Source: Stichopus chloronotus (Eukaryota; Echinodermata; Holothuroidea; Aspidochirotida; Stichopodidae). Taken from it: DNA of 64,000 nt. Both the position numbers and the translations under genes were made by a program. The stretch's first letter is position 1, and each line of letters begins with the position of its first letter. Below the pieces are notes generated by a model that saw only the letters and a program-made list of their open reading frames with translations, was not told the origin of the DNA and did no database searches. Location: NCBI GenBank assembly GCA_021234535.1, contig CM037840.1, positions 6,995,094 to 7,059,093 on the forward strand, written 5' to 3'. Positions 39,101 to 43,598 of the stretch are shown piece by piece.

Positions 39101-39173
39101 TGATGAAATGGAAAAAGTTGTTGAGAGTAATGTTGACTTTGTAGTCAAGTTTGAAATGAGGGGTAATTCTTGA
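1..39173 (+). CDS. MTBP: MTBP (MDM2-binding protein), C-terminal 13 coding exons, 5' end outside the window
   Basis: MTBP works with Treslin/TICRR in the nucleus to start DNA replication; its C-terminus is related to yeast Sld7. Thirteen exons (1-180, 8511-8605, 9535-9668, 15207-15374, 18260-18382, 25503-25664, 27638-27766, 29075-29291, 29519-29684, 33391-33491, 35682-36171, 36768-36881, 39075-39173) join in one frame, 2178 nt, giving 725 residues and a stop. Every intron phase matches its neighbour. The identification rests mainly on the last three exons: SRSEKHKR, then KLVEIVNKAL, then DLKSSRGLFDEMEKVVESN closely follow the vertebrate MTBP C-terminus as I remember it. Human MTBP is ~900 residues, so ~180 N-terminal residues should lie upstream. 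Introns are swollen by Helitron-like arrays, a P element, MITEs and retroelement debris. Identification is from family knowledge without a database search. Confidence 0.85.
181..2654 (+). other. MTBP intron a, 5' part without recognised genes
   Basis: This is AT-rich intronic DNA. I see no exon with good splice sites. It contains a perfect short hairpin at 693-710 (CTTGCCCA-GT-TGGGCAAG) of a type seen again near 23.2 kb. Short open frames here look random. Confidence 0.5.
3061..4195. mobile_element. DNA transposon-like TIR element inserted in E2
   Basis: The left end GGGCGCCGATTGGGGACA and the right end TGTCCCCAACAGGCGCCC are inverted copies with two mismatches. The flanks read GTAAT and TTAAC, so a 3-bp TAA duplication is possible. 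No transposase frame is visible, which makes it non-autonomous. The repeat array continues directly on both sides, so these borders are well supported. Confidence 0.65.
3259..4042. mobile_element. GACGACC-rich element nested in the 3061-4195 element
   Basis: The ends read CAGGGATGA and TCATCCCTG, a 9-bp inverted repeat. Just inside both ends are clusters of GGACGACCAAA and its inverse, TTGGTCGTCC-like words (3275-3360 and 3950-4020). This resembles a small foldback-type element. No coding capacity is evident. The short terminal repeat leaves the exact borders uncertain. Confidence 0.4.
4325..4357 (+). promoter_or_regulatory. Nuclear-receptor-type half-site cluster, DR1-DR4-DR4 (example site)
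   Basis: Four perfect AGGTCA half-sites occur in a row at 4325, 4332, 4342 and 4352, with spacers of 1, 4 and 4 bp. DR1 is the classical HNF4/RXR/PPAR-type arrangement and DR4 the TR/LXR-type arrangement. The same block recurs in most monomers of the repeat family, so it is a repeat property first. Any regulatory use is inference. Confidence 0.5.
5541..5662 (+). mobile_element. Mini-element (~120 bp) sharing the Helitron-like tail
   Basis: It starts GTTTTTAATTTTGAC directly after the E2 end and stops with the hairpin AAAGTC-ATTT-GACTTT followed by CTGG|T. A second copy lies at 35060-35179 with the same start, length and tail. It has no monomers. It looks like a minimal derivative that keeps only the end needed for mobilisation. 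Confidence 0.55.
6411..7363 (+). other. Intronic DNA without recognised features
   Basis: This part of MTBP intron a lies between elements E1 and E3. I found no splice-bounded exon, RNA gene or repeat structure here. Confidence 0.4.
7364..8334 (+). mobile_element. Helitron-like array element E3
   Basis: The T-tract is followed by the head hairpin GGTTTCGAT..AATCGTAACC (7369-7390), two GT-rich blocks and about four diverged monomers. The tail carries a GATTCATGAAAAAAAT block, AATGCA-TTTG-TGCCTT and CTGG|T at 8331-8335. It lies just upstream of the triplicated splice acceptor of the next MTBP exon. Confidence 0.7.
8391..8519 (+). repeat. 43-bp tandem triplication containing the exon b splice acceptor
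   Basis: Three units (8391-8433, 8434-8476, 8477-8519) share AGTGTTGATGGCCATAT, a pyrimidine-rich run, CAG, and GGNGCATTT-like bases. The third unit supplies the functional acceptor and the first nine bases of exon b. Use of the first acceptor meets an in-frame stop and use of the second shifts the frame, so only the third gives a full-length protein. Confidence 0.75.
8511..8605 (+). CDS. MTBP: MTBP exon b
   Basis: The acceptor TCTATTACAG ends at 8510. The exon reads GMFILNDWIEVLD.. and ends after ..QKME plus two bases at 8605, before the weak donor GTATCC. The phase-2 end is completed by the first base of exon c to a leucine codon, which supports both borders. Confidence 0.7.
8606..9534 (+). 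other. MTBP intron b
   Basis: This is AT-rich intronic sequence. No repeat element or exon was recognised. Confidence 0.45.
9535..9668 (+). CDS. MTBP: MTBP exon c
   Basis: The acceptor TTCCCACAG ends at 9534 and the donor GTGATG follows 9668. The exon encodes AEKLAIIAQLHYGTCIEG.. to ..QQLAKNPLDFS and ends in phase 1. An alternative acceptor two bases later would break the frame with exon b. Confidence 0.75.
10128..11453 (+). mobile_element. Helitron-like element E4 (GGTTCCTT subfamily), 3' end beyond a P-element insertion
   Basis: The head hairpin GGTTCCTT..AAGGAACC is at 10133-10170, followed by GT-rich DNA, an AGATCAAAGGTCA box and a body with repeated GGCCATATGG words. A tail-like block begins with GCTGATCAGCATT at 11364. 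It is cut at 11454 by the P element and seems to continue at 14051. Element E11 shows the uninterrupted order. Confidence 0.55.
11602..11775 (+). pseudogene. THAP-domain exon of P-element transposase
   Basis: The first ATG opens a frame starting MTGCCAFSCLSR and containing RMYRFPTN, then W-x8-W-K-P and SLPC. This is the order of a THAP zinc-finger: paired cysteines, an FP motif, two tryptophans, a proline and a third cysteine. The final histidine of the C2CH set is not seen before the stop at 11773-11775. Either the exon ends near the third cysteine (a GTAACG donor-like word follows) or the domain is broken. THAP domains bind the transposon's own DNA ends. Confidence 0.7.
12007..12540 (+). 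pseudogene. C-terminal exon of P-element/THAP9-like transposase
   Basis: The exon starts right after an acceptor CATCAG at 12006 and stays open for 177 codons to a TAA. It contains TSRLTQDCLENLFSVVR and LEFNYALKLI, matching the conserved C-terminal part of P-element and THAP9 transposases (LNQD-LEN-F-x-R pattern). Only 231 bp separate it from the THAP exon, whereas a full transposase needs several hundred residues between them, including the catalytic acidic residues. It is therefore a deleted copy, possibly able to make a truncated DNA-binding product if spliced. Confidence 0.75.
14051..15206 (+). other. MTBP intron c, 3' part
   Basis: The first bases continue the interrupted E4 tail. The rest is AT-rich intronic DNA without a recognised exon or repeat. 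Confidence 0.4.
15207..15374 (+). CDS. MTBP: MTBP exon d
   Basis: The acceptor ATCTTTAG ends at 15206 and the donor GTAAGT follows 15374. The exon encodes PEIIIKSDHGCEYLLLYSG.. to ..MTSLGHFRMH. It enters with two bases and leaves with one, fitting exons c and e. Confidence 0.8.
15465..15523 (+). CDS. Possible alternative terminal exon of MTBP
   Basis: An acceptor TTAACAG at 15464 is followed by a frame that joins exon d as ..TKKAAGRYKRLAELSETDP and stops at TAA 15521-15523. Joining it to the next exon is not possible in frame with the visible donors, whereas exon d joins 18260 directly. It may be a short alternative 3' end or chance. Confidence 0.25.
15826..16714. mobile_element. hAT-like non-autonomous element in intron d
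   Basis: The element 15834-16706 begins CAGGGTTGTAGCTAC and ends GTAGCTACAGCCCTT, an imperfect inverted repeat. The flanking octamers GTTAGGTA and GTAAGGTA match at 7 of 8 bases, as expected for an aged hAT target duplication. No transposase frame is present. A run of 13 G at 16609-16621 lies inside. Confidence 0.55.
16715..18259 (+). other. MTBP intron d, 3' part
   Basis: AT-rich intronic DNA with short homopolymer runs. No exon, RNA gene or defined repeat was found. Confidence 0.4.
18260..18382 (+). CDS. MTBP: MTBP exon e
   Basis: The acceptor CATTTATAG ends at 18259 and the donor GTAAGT follows 18382. The exon encodes NLRRAVHYPLKGIPMVPDD.. to ..YNIQGFLYLQ. Phase 2-in and 1-out match exon d and exon f. 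Confidence 0.8.
18645..18960 (+). mobile_element. Truncated Helitron-like element E5
   Basis: It has a head-like TTTTTAGTTTTGATGAAATTG, then GTAACCTTTGTAATCA and a GT-rich tract, followed by a body fragment with GGCCATATGGAC and ATAATGCAAAATGTTCC as in E4. No monomers or tail hairpin remain. Confidence 0.45.
18961..21268 (+). other. MTBP intron e, unique stretch
   Basis: Intronic DNA with a 13-base G run near 19435 and a GGCAATTGCCC palindrome near 19777. I see no splice-bounded exon. Short frames around 20.5 kb and 21.0 kb look random. Confidence 0.4.
21269..22765 (+). mobile_element. Helitron-like array element E6, nearly complete
   Basis: The head hairpin is GATTCCTT-GCCGAAGGC-AG-AAGGAATC (21274-21300), with an inner GCC/GGC stem. 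(GT)n follows at 21318-21360, then about eight monomers of ~145 bp with AGGTCA blocks. The tail has CAAGGAATCACAAAGCC, TTTT, GGCTTT and CTGG|T at 22762-22766. It is one of the best preserved copies of the GATTCCTT subfamily. Confidence 0.75.
22766..24023 (+). other. MTBP intron e stretch with GGGCAA hairpins
   Basis: This stretch contains a perfect 22-bp hairpin at 23240-23261 (GATGGGCAAT-GA-ATTGCCCATC) and a related imperfect one near 23083-23105. No coding exon was recognised. Confidence 0.4.
24024..25301. mobile_element. Possible MITE with AGGTTTCAT-type ends, hosting the TTAA MITE
   Basis: The left end AGGTTTCATACAGGCCCTTG resembles the inverse of the right end GCAGGAACCCT. Both are followed inwards by AAGTCCTTGAAA words (24065-24165, 25259-25275). 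The TTAA-flanked MITE at 24195 lies inside. The terminal repeat is imperfect, so this is tentative. Confidence 0.3.
24195..24885. mobile_element. TTAA-flanked MITE, copy 1
   Basis: It begins TTAA-AGTGATTGCATG and ends CAATCACT-TTAA, so the termini are inverted repeats bounded by TTAA. A copy with ~70% similarity lies at 53365-54022. TTAA duplication is typical of the piggyBac superfamily, but the ends lack the usual CCC start. No frame encodes a transposase. Confidence 0.65.
25503..25664 (+). CDS. MTBP: MTBP exon f
   Basis: The acceptor TTTTCCCAAAG ends at 25502 and the donor GTGAGT follows 25664. The exon encodes RRLSRGYKLPATAKEIRFLF.. to ..EGRCLPVTTLQS. The first two bases complete a glycine codon with exon e. 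A Helitron-like element starts only 30 bp after the donor. Confidence 0.8.
25694..27386 (+). mobile_element. Helitron-like array element E7
   Basis: The head TTTTGGTTTCC..CATAACATTCGTAATCATGCAT is degenerate. About nine diverged monomers follow, several with GGTCAACAGGGGTCA in place of the CCAG spacer type. The tail has GATTCAAAATATTCATTATTG, then ATGCC-TTTG-GGCTTT and CTGG|T at 27383-27387. Confidence 0.7.
27638..27766 (+). CDS. MTBP: MTBP exon g
   Basis: The acceptor TATGTTTTAG ends at 27637 and the donor GTAAGT follows 27766. It encodes TNAEVVPERLALINQEHVR, then a basic EKKKREMNE stretch likely to be helical, and ends with PPPVHN. Phases fit exons f and h. Confidence 0.8.
27841..28903 (+). 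mobile_element. Helitron-like array element E8
   Basis: The head hairpin GGTTTC..GAAACC is at 27845-27866. Five or six monomers of the CTGAGGTCACCAGAGGTCA type follow. The tail ends with ATGCC-TTTG-GGCTTT and CTGG|T at 28900-28904. It starts 75 bp after the exon g donor. Confidence 0.7.
28935..29035 (+). mobile_element. Tail fragment of the E4/E11-type element
   Basis: The words TTTTGGGATGTGATGAATT, GGATTAACCTTTGATAAGAC and CAAGGAACCATAGT match the E11 tail at 37770-37860 almost exactly. The fragment lies directly after E8 and just before the acceptor of exon h. Confidence 0.5.
29075..29291 (+). CDS. MTBP: MTBP exon h
   Basis: The acceptor TTTTCACTTGCAG ends at 29074 and the donor GTAAGT follows 29291. 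It encodes VTLHLNAAEFLKHFHPNG.. to ..SDSLKYNLPGI and ends with two bases of a histidine codon. The KYNLPGI-H-Y segment resembles vertebrate MTBP as I recall it. Confidence 0.8.
29519..29684 (+). CDS. MTBP: MTBP exon i
   Basis: The acceptor TTTTTAACCAG ends at 29518 and the donor GTATGT follows 29684. It encodes YCIDQETINTDARLSRLTQR, VVTMETAST.. and ..GVTRPTSNRK, ending in phase 0. The RLSRL..VTMET pattern is conserved in the family to my knowledge. Confidence 0.8.
29685..30382 (+). other. MTBP intron i, 5' part
   Basis: Intronic DNA with a G-rich, loosely GGGTTAG-like stretch at 30020-30115. No exon or element border was found. Confidence 0.4.
30383..32340 (+). pseudogene. Degenerate retroelement with gag-like frames
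   Basis: This island is much richer in GC than the surrounding intron, especially 30930-32335. It holds broken + frames at 31140-31352, 31410-31862, 31996-32259 and 32110-32332. These encode proline/serine-rich and acidic stretches, then DQFVRVALKSKHVCRGN and DAFAWPSTKAWSRL. The style is that of a retroelement gag, perhaps DIRS-like. No reverse transcriptase, integrase or long terminal repeat was found. Stops and frame changes show it is dead. The family assignment is uncertain. Confidence 0.4.
32530..33173 (+). mobile_element. Helitron-like array element E9, 5' end unclear
   Basis: Monomers with GATATCTCAAG and GGGAGGTCAAAGGTCA run from about 32530. The tail CCAAGGAATCACTAAGTT-GTT-AACTTTGTGGTTCT ends CTGG|T at 33170-33174. 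The head hairpin is not visible after the retroelement remnant. Confidence 0.6.
33391..33491 (+). CDS. MTBP: MTBP exon j (basic segment)
   Basis: The acceptor TTTACTATTTAG ends at 33390 and the donor GTAAGA follows 33491. It encodes VKTPRKSKVKSNSKSPRHLK.. and ..NGGTPKK, rich in K, R and SP/TP sites. This fits a nuclear, CDK-regulated tail. It ends with two bases of a tryptophan codon. Confidence 0.75.
33579..34440 (+). mobile_element. Helitron-like array element E10, 3' end unclear
   Basis: A long perfect head hairpin, GATTCCTTGCC-GAAGGCA-GGCAAGGAATC, is at 33584-33612. Monomers of ~145 bp with TTTTTCATGGAGGTCAAAG follow up to about 34440. No tail of its own is evident. The mini-element at 35060-35179 could be its displaced end. 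Confidence 0.6.
34441..35059 (+). other. Intronic DNA between E10 and the mini-element
   Basis: No splice-bounded exon or recognised repeat was seen. An open stretch at 34704-34955 lacks features that would make it a convincing gene. Confidence 0.35.
35060..35179 (+). mobile_element. Mini-element, second copy
   Basis: It has the same start (GTTTTTCATTTTGATATGG), length and tail as 5541-5662. Its tail hairpin reads AAAGTCA-TG-TGACTTT before CTGG|T, while the first copy has AAAGTC-ATTT-GACTTT. Confidence 0.55.
35281..35336 (+). repeat. Short tandem repeat, ~14-bp unit
   Basis: Four units alternate GCAATAGTTAGTT and GCAGTAGTTAGTT. It is a simple minisatellite in the intron before exon k. Confidence 0.7.
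35682..36171 (+). CDS. MTBP: MTBP exon k, largest exon, basic disordered region
   Basis: The acceptor TTTTTGTCATGAAAG ends at 35681 and the donor GTAAAT follows 36171. The 163 codons are rich in K, R, S and E with repeated PRKSQRLS / RRKSERLS motifs, and the end GRRRELSRSEKHKR begins the conserved C-terminal module. An 11-residue block (IPRRKDEDRTQ) is tandemly duplicated, encoded by two nearly identical 33-bp units at 35920-35985. The region is probably disordered and nuclear, with SP/TP sites for CDK. Confidence 0.85.
36172..36767 (+). other. MTBP intron k
   Basis: A short intron with an imperfect tandem around 36220-36275 (GAATNAAAAAAAA..CATTGGTG twice). No element borders were seen. Confidence 0.45.
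36768..36881 (+). CDS. MTBP: MTBP exon l (Sld7-like C-terminal module)
   Basis: The acceptor TGTTTCCAG ends at 36767 and the donor GTAAAT follows 36881. The 38 codons read KLVEIVNKALDAKGVNK.. and CFTRLYELSKSYIK. This helical segment matches the conserved MTBP C-terminus, related to the Sld7 dimerisation domain. Confidence 0.85.
37012..37877 (+). mobile_element. Helitron-like element E11 (GGTTCCTT subfamily)
   Basis: The head TTGGTTTCTTGCATCAGCAAAC precedes (GT)n, one AGGTCAAAGGTCA box (37216-37228) and a body with GGCCATATGGGCCAT words as in E4. The tail CAAGGAACCATAGTGCCC-TTGGGTTCTTGG|T ends at about 37877. It gives the empty-site counterpart for the P-element insertion in E4. Confidence 0.6.
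38104..38440 (+). mobile_element. Short Helitron-like element E12, ends damaged
   Basis: The head TTTTTGGCTTTCGTGGT leads into two monomers and a tail with GCCAGATTCAAATGCTC and ATTGAAACCACAGTGCC. The final hairpin and CTGG are lost. Confidence 0.5.
38530..38700 (+). repeat. Imperfect tandem repeat of GGTAATGAATGTGTG
   Basis: GTAATGAATGTGTG-type words recur four times between 38600 and 38680, beside the palindromic TAGCATTTACCCGGTAAATAAATGC. This is a simple minisatellite. Confidence 0.5.
39075..39173 (+). CDS. MTBP: MTBP last coding exon
   Basis: The acceptor TTTCTCTCACCAG ends at 39074. The exon encodes DLKSSRGLFDEMEKVVESN, then VDFVVKFEMRGNS, and a TGA stop at 39171-39173. KDLK-SRGLF-EM is the most recognisable MTBP signature in the window. 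No AATAAA signal is visible in the next few hundred bases, so the 3' end of the transcript is not placed. Confidence 0.85.
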   Translation, partial: DLKSSRGLFDEMEKVVESNVDFVVKFEMRGNS

Positions 39174-39419
39174 TTAACTGAGGATACCATTTTGTAGAGG
39201 ATAAGTTGATGACCTTGCATTTAGAGAGAACAGCTCTCCATTTTTTATTTGTGATAAGAGCCTTTGAAAGCACCAATGGAAAATAGTTTGATCAATGACG
39301 CAACATACGTGGCGTGATGTGAATCATGTCTCATAGTATCTCATAGTGTTTAAGTCATTCACCGTTCCATAAGAACTTTACTCAGGGACATCTGTCATAT
39401 AGGATCTGCCATTAGTAAT

Positions 39420-39965
39420 CAACCATGTAAGAGCAATTTAATATGATTTTTAATGTATGATCTGTCCTTTCTGAGCAGCCATATGGGATCTCTCATCGGT
39501 GAGCAGTCATACCTGATCTTTATTGTGTGATCATGCTTACAGTACAGAGCAACTGTATATGATCTGTAGTGTGTGATCTCTCCAACAGTACAGAGTAGTG
39601 ATATATGGACCTGTAGTGTGTGATCTGTCTTGCAGAGGGGCAGTAAATGATCTGTAGTGTGTGATCTCACAGTACAGAGCAGCCACTTATAATCTGTAGT
39701 GTATAATCTGTCTTACCAAGGAGGTTCTCCTTTGTCTTACAGTACATAGCACACATATATGTCTGTAGCATGTGGTCTCACAGTACATAGCAACCATATA
39801 TGGTCTGTGCTGTGTGATCTGTCTTGCAGTGCAGAGCAGCCATTTATGACCTGTAATGTGTCATCTGTATTACGGAGCAGTCACATGATCTGTTGTGCGT
39901 AAACATATATGATTTGTAGTGTGTGATCTGCCTTACAGTACAGAGCAGTCATTTGATTTGTAGTG
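39420..39965 (+). repeat. Minisatellite downstream of MTBP
   Basis: The phrases ATGATCTGTAGTGTGTGATCT and CTTACAGTACAGAGCAG recur about ten times at 40-60 bp spacing. The unit is variable. It may lie in the 3' UTR or just beyond it, and ends at the head of E13. Confidence 0.65.
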
Positions 39966-40306
39966 TATGATTTTTGGTTAGAATAAAAAGAACCTATGTG
40001 GTCATGATTGCATGTGTAAGTGTGCATGTGTGTGTGCTTGTGTGTGTTTCTGATGCCCAGCTTATTGTGATATCTCAAGAAGGGAAACTTTGACATTTCT
40101 CAAACATGGTACATAGATTCCCCATATCATGAGGAAGAACCCTATTGTTTTTGATGGAGGTCAAAGGTCATCTAAGGTCACCACCAGAGGTCAAAGATGG
40201 AAAATCTTGTTAACACGATATCTCAAGATAGGAATGATGGGTACTTCCCATACTTAGTGTGTTGATTGGTCATATAAAAGGAAGAACCCTATTGTTTGGT
40301 GGAGGG

Positions 40307-40787
40307 TTCAGCTTGGTGGTTAGAGTGTCTGTTTGCAAGGTCCTCAGATCAAATCCATGGTGGAACCACTTGGAAAATTTCTGGGGAGTCAAATTTACTG
40401 TTTCAGTAAAGCTGTTTACAGTGGCGCTGAGGGGGTGCTTTGTGATTTCAATTTGGGGTTCCTGTTGGCCGATTTAAGTCTCGTCTGCTTCAGGTTGCTC
40501 AGTACAGCTAATGGGCTGCTGAGGTGGGCAGGTCCTTTTCCCCTCCCAGCCTTTAGGAAAGTGGCTTAAGACTGGTGGATACACTCTTGTCTGTCAGATG
40601 GGGATGTTAGATGGCACCTGGAGCCAGCTTGGGTATGTATGGGATTGTTGGTTCACCCCTGCGTAGTTACCCTCTAAACTGTGATCGAAAAGAGTATGCA
40701 AAATTTGCCAGTGTTCATCCACGATCAACATGGAATAGGATCCCTTGATGAGTATTTATACTTTCTGATCCTCAATTTCTAAACTAG
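40307..40787 (+). mobile_element. tRNA-derived SINE with long target duplication
   Basis: The head has an A-box-like CAGCTTGGTGGTTAGAG (40310-40325) and a B-box-like AGATCAAATCC (40346-40356), spaced as in a tRNA gene. The flanks repeat GGAAGAACCCTATTGTTT..GGTGGAGG, ~27 bp on both sides, consistent with a target-site duplication inside a monomer. The RNA polymerase III boxes are diverged, so activity is doubtful. Confidence 0.5.
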
Positions 40788-40833
40788 GAAGAACCCTATT
40801 GTTTTTGGTGGAGGTCAAAGATTATCTGAGATC

Positions 40834-41996
40834 CCCAGCTGAAAATGTACCACACTTTTACCATAGTACAGTACCACACTTTTACCACACTTTTACCATG
40901 GTAAAAGTGTGGTCAAAGTGTGGTACTGTACTATGGTATACCATGGTATTTTGGCCCTATGGACATGGTAAACCATGGTATACCACGGTAAATTCATAGT
41001 ATTTTACCACACTTATATACTACCATTTTACCACAAATTTACCACCCTTTACCACAGATTTACCATAGTGTTGATATTGCGTGGTGTGGTGTTTTGGCCC
41101 TATGGTCATGGTAAACTGTGGTTTACCATGGTACATTTACAGTATTTTACCACACTTTTACTACCGTTTTATCGTCAATGTGTATGCTTTACTGTGACCA
41201 TACTTTTTGTACACAAAACACATGGCCCATCAACTCCCCTACCCCCTTCCCCCCCCCCTTTCTGTTTGTTCTAGCACCTTTTCATGGGGTAAAGGATGTC
41301 AAAACACACTAAAAGGTACACAAACAACTGCTTTTTGTTGTCATTTGGTTATTCACTCTTCAGAAAGCAAAAAAAGTATTGTTTGTCTTCCTTATTCAAT
41401 GTGTATTGAAAGTGTTTTAGTATGCATCTTGAACACCATCTCCCTCTCATATGGAATGTATTCATTGCCTCTCTACACTCCCCAGGCTCCCTCTTTCAAA
41501 TCCTGTGTCCCTATCTGTCTATAAGACCATAAGTTGTTATATGTTCAATTTGGAGGGTTACAAGATAAGTCAAGGAACCGCATATCAAGTTAGAAGATAT
41601 CGACACTAAGTCACTAGCATGTACCACTGAAAAACAACAAATGTACCCTGGTAAAATGATGGTAAAATTGTGGTAAATATACCATGGTACATATACCACA
41701 GATAAACCACAAATATACCCTGGTAAAATTGTGGTAAATATACCATGGTACATAAACCACAGATAAACCACAAATATACCATGGTAAAATTGTGGTAAAT
41801 ATACCATGGTACATGTACCGCAGATAAACTACAAACATACCATGGTAAAATCAGGGTACAATTGTGGTAAATATACCACGGTACAATGTACCACAATGTT
41901 ACCATACATTTACCATGCCTTTACCACACTTTACCACAGTTACCACACTTTTACCGTGGTATACCATGGTAAAAGTGTGGTACATTTTCAGCTGGG
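40834..41996. mobile_element. Foldback element rich in TACCATGGTA
   Basis: The ends are a 31-bp perfect inverted repeat starting CCCAGCTGAAAATG. Inside both arms (40850-41170 and 41640-41980) the words TTTACCA, TGGTAAA, TACCATGGTA and CCACACTTTTACC recur in both orientations, so the arms can fold on themselves and each other. The ~460-bp core (41180-41640) is unique and has a C-run. No protein is encoded; open frames here are repeat artefacts. Confidence 0.75.
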
Positions 41997-43343
41997 TCCT
42001 TAGAGGTCAAACCCTGAAAATCTTGTTATCACAATATCTCAAGAAGGGAAACTTACAGTTCTTAAATTTAGTACATAGATGCCCAATATTGAGAAGTGGA
42101 ACCCTATTACTTTTGGTGAAGGTCAAAGGTCATCTGATGTCATCAGATGTCAAACACTGAAAATTTTGTTAACACACTATCTCAGGATGCGAATGATGGA
42201 TTCTTCCATACTTAGTATGTGGGGTGGTCATATTGAGAAGAGCATACTTATTGTTTTTGTGGAAGTCAAAGTTCATCTGAGGTCACCAGAGGTCAGACAA
42301 TGAAAATCTTGTTAACACAATATTCTCAAGGAAGGAATCATGAAAAGTTTTTGATATTGAGTTTGTGAATGTATTAAATTAAGTGGAAGGAGCCTATCGT
42401 TTTTGGTGGAGGTCAAAGGTCACTCTACATCAAAGGGGTCAAATTGTTAAAATGTTATGAACATGATATTGTACGAAAGGAAGCATCTACAGAGCTGATA
42501 TGGAGTTTGAAGCTGTGCCTTATCATGCAAAACTAGCCTTCCACTGACTTTCCACAGATGCCAGCGGTCATTTCAGATCAACTGGGGTCAAGTTGTGAAA
42601 ACCTTGCAAATATTATGAGAAGCTTGGACAGATCTCATATTTGATTTTCAGATGCACCTTATTGACTTTCCACAGAGGCCAGCAGTCATTTCAGATCAAC
42701 TGTGGTCAAGTTGTGAAAACCTTGCAAATATTATGAGAAGCTTGGACAGATCTCATATTTGATTTTCAGATGCACCTTATTGGGTTCAAGAGGCCTATTG
42801 ATTTTGTTAGAGGAAAAAAATTATTTGAGGTCAACATATCGTCATTAGATGGAATGTGCCAAATACTCAAAATACTCATCATTGAATCATTGAAACCACA
42901 ATGCCTTTGGGCTTTCCGGTTCATATGTGATTGCTAAGTATCAGTCTGCTTATTTTAAACAGAAGTATTGTCATTATGGAGTAACTGTTTCATTTTGCTT
43001 CTATCTCAAGTGTTGCAAGTACAGTCACTGCTCTCTTTAGCAATGTTATGTGTCTTTACAAACATTTCCTTTAGTTAATATTCATTGTGTGTGTATTTGT
43101 TTTGCTATTCTGTTTCTCATCACCGTAAGGCATTATTGGTGTTGAGTATATGGAAAGCTAGAATCCCTAAGTAGGACCCACAGAAATTATTTGTACTTTA
43201 GGTATATAATTAAGACCCATTTGACCATTAACAGGGTGGTAAAATGTAAGTGTTTAAAGATGTGATAATATATACTACTATATGTACAACATACTATATC
43301 TTGGTCGATCATCACACAATCCAACACACATCCTAACTCCTCG

Positions 43344-43478
43344 GGTCAATGCAATCTGTGCACGGCTGAGAAGTTGGCCATTATAAACACAAGGCTTAAA
43401 AACCTTCTCAATAAGAGATCTGAGATTGTGTCCACTTGCCGTCATGTAGAAAACCACTTAGCCATACAAGCCAGAAAC
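43344..43478 (+). pseudogene. Retroelement C-terminal fragment (CxxC..LNKRSE..CRH)
   Basis: The frame reads GQCNLCTAEKLAII, then LLNKRSEIVSTCRH. This pattern recurs at the C-terminus of invertebrate retroelement polyproteins, perhaps Penelope-like, from memory. The frame breaks soon after and no reverse transcriptase lies upstream. Confidence 0.4.
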
Positions 43479-43571
43479 ACTATGTCTGTACACAGTACAA
43501 ATCCCGGTTTAGGTTCGGAACCTCATTGAGAAACCATCGGTTGCGACATTCACAGGGTTTCGTTATCATGT

Positions 43572-43598
43572 GTATATATATATATATATATATATATT
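43572..43598. repeat. (TA)n microsatellite
   Basis: About 13 uninterrupted TA dinucleotides. Confidence 0.9.

Larger units (their letters stand above)
39971..42919 (+). mobile_element. Helitron-like array element E13 with two nested insertions
   Basis: The head TTTTTGGTT..AAGAACC precedes GT-rich DNA and monomers. The array is interrupted by a SINE (about 40307-40787) and a foldback element (40834-41996), then continues to 42900. The tail ATGCC-TTTG-GGCTTT is followed by CCGG|T at 42916. A ~118-bp duplication within the 3' part (42540-42780) repeats TTCAGATGCACCTTATTG. Confidence 0.65.

Noticed and set aside
40799..41905. Overlapping frames encoding MVYHG/YLPQFYHG-like repeats on both strands
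   Set aside because: They arise from TACCATGGTA and TTTACCA repeats read in any frame; there is no independent coding evidence.
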